From: Brasenia schreberi
Taxonomy: Eukaryota; Streptophyta; Magnoliopsida; Nymphaeales; Cabombaceae
Assembly (NCBI GenBank): GCA_036023115.1
Contig: JAYKKT010000056.1
Span: 992,001-1,056,000 of the forward strand
Direction: 5' to 3'
Length of the DNA: 64,000 bases
Part shown: one piece after another, positions 58,010 through 64,000 of the stretch
Layout: the number at the start of each line of letters is the position of its first letter
How positions within the stretch are numbered: position 1 is the first letter of the stretch
Translations under genes and position numbers: made by a program
Notes under the pieces: model-generated
Databases searched by the model: none
What the model was told of the DNA's origin: nothing
Seen by the model: only the letters and a program-made list of their open reading frames with translations

Positions 58010-60223
58010 GGGGAGTTATTCATCGACAAGGGGAAGCGGCTGCCTCCCTCACCTGAAATCCAAAAGAATAAAAAATACCTCATAAAAAGTCCAGCTTCTC
58101 GAACATTTTGAAGATTTCTGTTTTGGGTCATCCATGTACATGGGATTCTCTGAATGTCTACACTCCGAAAGACGACCCTTCCTCTACCAAGAACAATTGG
58201 ACGGTTAATCTGAAAGTATACATTTTTAAGAGAACTCTATCATTCTTATAATATATATACTTATATTTATATATATGTTTTTTGCTTTCTTCACACATCA
58301 AGCTACTTATGCAAACCCTAGTACGGTTTGATGGACCAAACTTCGTCTTTGTGTTTTGGATTACATGCATTTTCTGTTTATGTTTAGAGTCGCTAAGCTT
58401 GATGACGATCATTTGTCTAAATGATGATTTGCGACCGTGTATTCTATAAAAGACGACAAAAATCGCACTGTGTGCCACACCATGTTTCCACTTCTGGTGC
58501 GTCCAAGTATGGGCTTGTTAACATGTCACTACCTAACTGTGAAAAACTTGACTTTTACTCAGACTGAACTCGGAAAATAATAACTTTTTTACCCTTTCTG
58601 CAACTTAAACTTTGAGGGTGGTGTAAATTCTCGATAGTAAAAACTTAATCCTAATTAATCAACCTTCCGGGTCTGAGGTGTGCTTGCTGAAAATACGTAT
58701 GAAGTGAGACGGGATTGCAATGATACCTAGCCATATTCTCAGTCACATGGAAACATGAGAGGAGACCGAAAGAAAGCGTGCTACGACTTGCATCACACTG
58801 CTCATTCCTTAGCAATTAAACGGTAGGGAAATGCCTTGAACAAACTCTAAGGCAGATTAATGGTTTAACATGATAGTTGAGAACACTTTTATGTTCATAT
58901 TGGCAAAAAGAGCTCACAGGGGTGATTTGTCTGAACGAAAATATATTGTTCCTGATCTACACGCCTATGTAGCGGAAATAACTATATAGTACATGTATAT
59001 GTCATAAAATATTAAACATATATCGAAGTATATAGAATGCCAAAAATCTGTGGAAAAAACGTATTACGTGTGTCCTTTCTTAGTGGCCAGATCAAAATTT
59101 ATACGCTGGAAACACCAGGTCCATGAAGTGTTAGATCCTTGTAACGTAAAGTTTGCTTTTAAAAGGCAACATTTAGATGGTCATATTCCACGAAAGCGCA
59201 TTGTCCTTAACTAATATAATAAGTCCACAATAGACTATATATATATGTATACCTATATATATATATATGGAGATTTAATTTATGATATGCATGAGTGGTG
59301 TATCAATGCACCAAATCTATACCATTCCTTAAACTTAAATTTCAAAAGCAAAGTACATATTCACTTTTTATTTTTTGAAATTTTAAACAAGTAACTTAAC
59401 ACACTGCTGCTCCATTCATTTATGATGCACTGAATCCCAAATTCTCTCTCTATATATATACATATATATATTATATATTGTGTGTGTGTGAGAGAGTGGG
59501 GGGGGGTAAGGGTAGAGAGAGCTGTGCCCGCGGGTAACTCAGGCCGTTGCCAGTTTGACAACAAGGACATGCTGGCAAATCACACCAAAACAGCTACACT
59601 GCCCAGAAGCCTAAGAGGGCCTGACACAGAACAGGCGTCCACTTCCTTATTCGTTTCAACTCCGGGTTACTTGCATTAAATTCCGAGACATTTTTGTGTG
59701 GTGATGGTGCAGATGGTCTTTGATAGCAGGAAGACTACCGGGAAGAACAGACAACGAAATAAAGAACTACTGGAACACCATCTTGTCCAAAAAGCTCCGA
59801 CTGAAGCAGCCGAAGAAGAAGCGGTCGTCGACAGGTAGGAAGCCTCGAGCCCGTCCGAAGACCGATAGAAAGCCTCGAGGCTATCGCCATGCAAGGACCA
59901 TGGACACCATGATCCCACCACCATCTGATGAGAAGATCCTCAACAATGAACCAGAAAGCAGAGAATGCGAGCAAGTGAACCCATCTGTTCCATTGGATGA
60001 TGATCTCGGGGACATCGGCACCGGCGAGAGTTGTGATCTTCTGGATCTTCTGAAGTCAGACTCCTGGTGGTTCGGTAGTGAGGATAACGTAGTCATTGAC
60101 AATTTTTACAAAAGGAATGGAGATGATTGCCTTTTAGATCAGGCGATGATCGATGAATACTTGGTGAATCCTGGAAGTTTCACCGAAGCTTCATGCATGG
60201 ACTCAGAAATAAGAGTCAAATAG
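56858..60223 (+). CDS. R2R3-MYB transcription factor, TT2/subgroup-5-like (MYB gene 2)
   Basis: Exons 56858-56990, 57558-57687 and 59713-60223 join to 257 codons plus TAG. Introns are 567 and 2025 bp, at the same two positions and phases as MYB gene 1. The N-terminus [17 protein letters not shown] matches the MGR-(x)-C-x-(K/Q)EGLNRGAW start of TT2-type MYBs. R2 is at residues ~14-64 and R3 at ~65-115, with the bHLH-interaction signature [18 protein letters not shown] and [17 protein letters not shown] basic stretch ([29 protein letters not shown]) follows the MYB domain, probably a nuclear localisation signal. The C-terminus is acidic. TT2-type MYBs act with a bHLH (TT8-like) and a WD40 protein to switch on proanthocyanidin genes. 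That role is inferred from the motif and N-terminus only. Both introns contain long GA repeats. Confidence 0.93.
57066..57138. repeat. (GA)n microsatellite in intron 1 of MYB gene 2
   Basis: About 70 bp of GA on the sense strand. Confidence 0.95.
57944..58006. repeat. (GA)n microsatellite in intron 2 of MYB gene 2
   Basis: About 63 bp of GA on the sense strand. It is the third GA tract in this gene. A short direct repeat (TTGTTTGCTCTTTCAACAA twice) lies just upstream at about 57855-57893. Confidence 0.95.
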
Positions 60224-60690
60224 GCTATGATTTTAATGCCAGATTCGCAACTTGCTATTCGTACGGAGATGGAAGTTAAGAGCCAAGGTGAAGGTTGGAG
60301 CCTGAAAATCTTGTAAGTATGGATTCGTTTGCTAGTGCTTATAGCGTACGAACAATAATTGTTGGCAAATGAATTGTTTTCGATAAACCAACCTCATGGC
60401 AATATTTTTGTCTTTTGGTTTTTTTAATCAAATCTATTTTGGATCATTCCTTGATAATTAAAAAGTCCTATTGGGTTTTCAAGGAGTCCTACATAATTAT
60501 AATAAAGCTTAATTTAATTGATATATTTTAATAATCATACAATAATATAATGGTGTTCTAGAAAACGTGCTTTTTCTGGACCTATAAATATAATACAATT
60601 TTAACTCTTCCCACAAGAGTCAAGAATTATTTGTTTCTATGGAATTTTTTTCTCACTTTTTCTACTATTTCTTTTAGCTCTTCCAATATT
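60224..60690 (+). repeat. Probable 5' LTR of the 60.7-kb copia relic
   Basis: Lies between the MYB gene 2 stop and a copia primer-binding site. A TATA-like CCTATAAATATAAT at 60580-60593 and pyrimidine-rich text up to 60690 fit the end of an LTR. The left border is unknown (a TGTTGGCAAATG near 60359 is a candidate) and no matching 3' LTR was found in the window. The first part is 3' flank of the MYB gene. Confidence 0.5.
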
Positions 60691-60702
60691 TGGTATCAAA
60701 GC
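60691..60702 (+). other. Primer-binding site of the copia relic
   Basis: TGGTATCAAAGC, one mismatch from the plant copia site TGGTATCAGAGC. Confidence 0.75.
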
Positions 60703-63420
60703 ATAATTCCTTTGAGAATTATGAAATAGCTTTCGTGAATAGTACCGAGATGATCATCCAACCTTAAATCCCGAAGTTTGATGAGAAGAATTTTGAGTAT
60801 TGGGGAATCTAAATGGAAGTGCTATTTGAGTTTCAAGAGCTAATAGAAATATCAAGAAAGGAATGATGAAACCGATAACTACAAATAATTTAACATCTGA
60901 AGATAAGAAGCATTTAAATGAAAATCACTAAAAGGAAATCATAACAAAGATCATAAAACTCTTTTTGTATCTTTCAAGAATTAGATTCTTCTCTCTTCAA
61001 GAAGGTGGTCAATACAAAGATGAAAAAGGAAGCATGAAATACTCTCATCAAGGCTTATAAGGGAGTTGAGAGAGTCTAAAAGGTTAGTCTTCAAACTCTC
61101 TATCAATAGTTTGAGTTTCTTCAAATGAAGAAGTTCGAGTCAATTTTTGAAAATTTCTTAATGATGTTAGCTCTTGCAAATCAAATGAAGGCCAATGGAG
61201 AGAGTATTAAAGACCAACAAATCATCAAGAAAATTCTTTGAACATTGATGTTACAATTTGAATATATTTTAACTTCTATTAAAGGATCTCGATATCTTCC
61301 TATGTTATCCATCGATGAGTTTATCAGCTCCCTGCAAGTCCATGAGCAATGAATGAATAAATATAAGGTGGTGGAAGAGGCTTTGCAAAGCCAAATTGTT
61401 GCAAGATGAGAGAAAGGCTCATTCTAAACAAAAGAAGAAAAAATAAGGACAAAAAAAGAATGTCAAATCGAAAAAAATAAGTCGCATACTCAATGCTATA
61501 AATGGAAGAGTTGTGAAAATTAAAAATTTGATTGTAGAAACAAGAACGTGAAAAGTTCAAATTTTCAAGCTAAAGTTGCAAACTCTTATAAAGGTGGAGA
61601 TGAGGATAACAAAGTCTTGTTCAATCGTGATGGATCATGGGATATAGCAATCACATGTGCAGTGATAGAGAGTTATTTTAAAAGCTTAGTAACACCTATT
61701 ACTCAAAAGTTAAGTTTGAGAATAACTCAAAGATTCTTATCATAGGATAGAAATGATTAATATCAAGGTGAATGATGGATCGAGCAAATATATTTCTAAT
61801 GTGTTCTATGTTTCTAGCCTTCATGATAATACAAGCATGGGATAATTATTTGAAAAAGGCGGGACAATAACAAAGGTGAAAATGACTCATAATCATCTTT
61901 GCCCTTTATATATTAGATACGCAACCTCCCGTCTCATTTCTTCAATCCAAGAGTCTCATGGCTATGGCACAAGCATCTTGGATATATGAATTTTGATAGC
62001 TTCAGGTTGCTATCTAGAAAAAAGATGGTGCAAGGATTACCCTATATTTCTTCTTTCAATAAAGTATATGATCCATCCATGATAGGAAAAATACAGGAAT
62101 ACTTTTCCTTAAGAACAAGTCATGGAGAGCAAAAAAACCATTGGAGTTAGTATACTCCTATCTTTGTGGGTTGCTTTAAGAATCATAAAATTAAGGTTAA
62201 AGTATTTTGCTACCTTCATTGATGACTTTAGTAGAAAAATGTTGGTTTACTTCTTGAAACACAAATCTGATATTATTGATACTTTTAAGGAGTTTAAAGC
62301 CTATATGAAGAAAGAATGTACGTAATCAATTCAAATTTTTTGAACCAATTGCGACATTGAATATATGGTGAAAGAAGATTTTTCCAAGAAAAGCGACATA
62401 AAACACCAACTTACAGTAAAGTGCACACCTTAGCAAAATAGAATTGAAGAAAGAAAAAACCATATCATAATTGATATGGTTCATACCATATTGCATGTGA
62501 AGTATCTATTAAAACAATTTTGGGCAGAATCAATTTTATGTGTCATGTGCATATTGAATTGATATCCAGCTAAAGGACTTGATTTCAAGATACCAATGGA
62601 GGCATGGACTGATCAAACACCATCCGTTAGTCATCTTTGTCTATTTGAGTGTATTGCTTATGGATACCAAATGAGACCCATAAGAAACTTGATGACAAAA
62701 ATGAGAAGTGTATTTTTTTAGTATAATGAAGAGAAAAAAAGTTGTTGATTGAATAATTTGATAACAAGTAAGGTGATAATTAGCCGTGATATCATCTTTG
62801 AAGAAGACAAATGGAATTGAAGCATTGAAAAAAAGGAGCAATATAATGAAGAAGAATCATTTCAACGCAACTGGACTAATTTTGATGTTCAACCCCGATC
62901 ATTACAATCTTTTAACATATTTGATAATGAGATCAACCCCTTGAAGAAGTTCTCTAAATAATTTAGTTAAATATTCCTCACGTCCAAAACAAGAACGAAC
63001 TTTACATGCTCATTTAAGGATTATTTGCTAAAGATAATACTTATGATAAAGAAATTGTTAATTATGCTCTATTTGCATATTGTGATCTAATGTTATTGAA
63101 TTCATAGGCACTCTCAAGTTGAAAGATAGATTGAAGCTATGAATGATGAAATTTGTGCAATAAAAAAACAATACATAGGAGGTAACTCTACTTTTAGAAA
63201 ACTAGAAGTCTATTAGTGTGATGTGGGTCTATAAGATCAAATATAGGACCAATTGAGAGGTCGACATGCTAAAAGCTTGCCTACTAGTTAAAGGATATAA
63301 ACAAAAACCCGAGGTTGATTACTTTGAGGTATTCTCTCCAAATACAACATTTAATGTCATTTATGCAAGAGACCTAGTGTGTTTCTTTAAAAGAGTTGCT
63401 AGTTCTCTAGGACCTTGAAT
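60703..63420 (+). mobile_element. Ty1/copia relic (gag to start of RT)
   Basis: After the primer-binding site come a gag start (IPKFDEKNFEYWG near 60770), a degraded zinc knuckle near 61490-61535 (QCYKWKSCEN..FDC), and GAG-pre-integrase near 61950-62030 (VSWLWHKHLGYMNFDS). Integrase follows at 62120-62700 (KYFATFIDDFSRKMLVYFLKHK, then a C-terminal part), then the beginning of the copia RT at 63135-63340 (IEAMNDEICAIKKQ, KGYKQKPEVDYFEVFS with frameshifts). The remainder of RT, RNase H and the 3' LTR are not recognisable. Numerous stops make it inactive. It sits immediately downstream of MYB gene 2 in the same orientation. Confidence 0.8.
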
Positions 63421-64000
63421 TGTCATTCATATCTCTTAGAGAGAATTTTTCTCCTTTCTTGGTTCATTCATTTATATAGTAAGTACATTTTGAATTTATC
63501 TAAGCTCAATCATTGGTTGATTTGAGAATTTTGTTCTTCCTTATTGAGTTTGAAGGTGCTTCATTCTTGCTTGATCTTATTTTGAGATTCAAAGATTAGT
63601 TACTATGAACTTTATTTTGAGGATCAAATATTAGAACCCACAAACTATGAATTTGTGAAGTGCTCTCCATTTGTGTGGACTACTTACTGAAATAAGCCAC
63701 CAAATATTTATATAAAGGAATAACCAGCATGGCCTTGTAGGTAGAATGACAAAATATTGTAAGCTTGAAACCTTTAGTTTCCCTTTATGTAGGGACTTCT
63801 AATATTATCTGAGGTCAAAACCAACATATCACAAAATATTGTAAGATTGAAACACTTTTTTGTGTTTTTAGCATACGACATATTGGTTCTAGGATGTATT
63901 CTTATCCAATGCTATTTTCATATAAACTACATGCTATTTGCATAGAAAATGCACGCTAAGATGTACTTTATTTACATAAGAACCAAATAAATATTTCTAT
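63421..64000. other. AT-rich end of window, no gene seen
   Basis: Could be decayed copia sequence or unrelated DNA. A phrase AAAATATTGTAAG(C/A)TTGAAAC occurs twice (about 63754 and 63834), suggesting an imperfect ~80-bp repeat. Confidence 0.4.

Noticed and set aside
57678..58131. Overlapping open frames across the GA tract at 57.9-58.0 kb
   Set aside because: They lie in intron 2 of MYB gene 2 and consist of Arg-Glu or Ser-Leu repeats from the microsatellite.

Overview
This is a nuclear plant (angiosperm) chromosome segment. Evidence: two three-exon R2R3-MYB genes with the standard plant MYB introns, plant RTE and L1 LINEs, chromovirus-like Ty3/gypsy and Ty1/copia relics with the usual plant primer-binding site, tRNA-derived SINEs, solo LTRs, a plant-mobile-domain repeat, AT-rich intergenic DNA and many long (TA)n and (GA)n microsatellites. 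I cannot name the species.

Layout. 1-5.4 kb: an RTE-clade LINE cluster, with two 3'-end fragments and one nearly full-length copy (1225-4442) flanked by a perfect 18-bp target-site duplication and inserted into a plant-mobile-domain repeat. 6.5-8.6 kb (-): pieces of an unrecognised multi-exon gene. 11.5-12.4 kb: a decayed RTE copy. 13.9 kb: a complete 133-bp SINE. 14.9-18.1 kb (-): a Ty3/gypsy pol relic. 18.1-19.0 kb: the second plant-mobile-domain copy. 20.4-22.1 kb (-): MYB gene 1. 22.8-29.6 kb: two copies of an unclassified 1.4-kb repeat around a 2.1-kb solo LTR. 30.7-33.8 kb (-): the second full RTE LINE, whose reverse-transcriptase domain is still open. 38.3 kb: a ~190-bp RTE deletion derivative with both termini. 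41.5-44.2 kb: a diverged direct repeat pair enclosing a SINE-like sequence. 45.9-48.0 kb: an L1-type LINE relic. 51.2-55.1 kb (-): a Ty1/copia relic. 56.9-60.2 kb (+): MYB gene 2. 60.4-63.4 kb (+): a second Ty1/copia relic.

Function. The only complete host genes I can support are the two MYBs (259 and 257 aa). They lie about 35 kb apart, transcribed away from each other. Both keep the R3-repeat signature for pairing with bHLH proteins, which places them with the MYBs of MYB-bHLH-WD40 complexes (flavonoid or epidermal regulators). MYB 2 looks most like the TT2/subgroup-5 type. Both have a long GA/CT microsatellite in the predicted 5' leader. Nearly everything else is mobile DNA in various stages of decay.

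The observations most worth a second look are: the shared A7 run that puts the endonuclease and reverse-transcriptase parts of both RTE LINEs in different frames; the miniature RTE derivative with target duplications; the double hairpin (66 bp, including a perfect 30-bp palindrome) near the 3' end of the solo LTR; and the complete SINE. Exon joins and family calls were made by eye, without alignments or searches.
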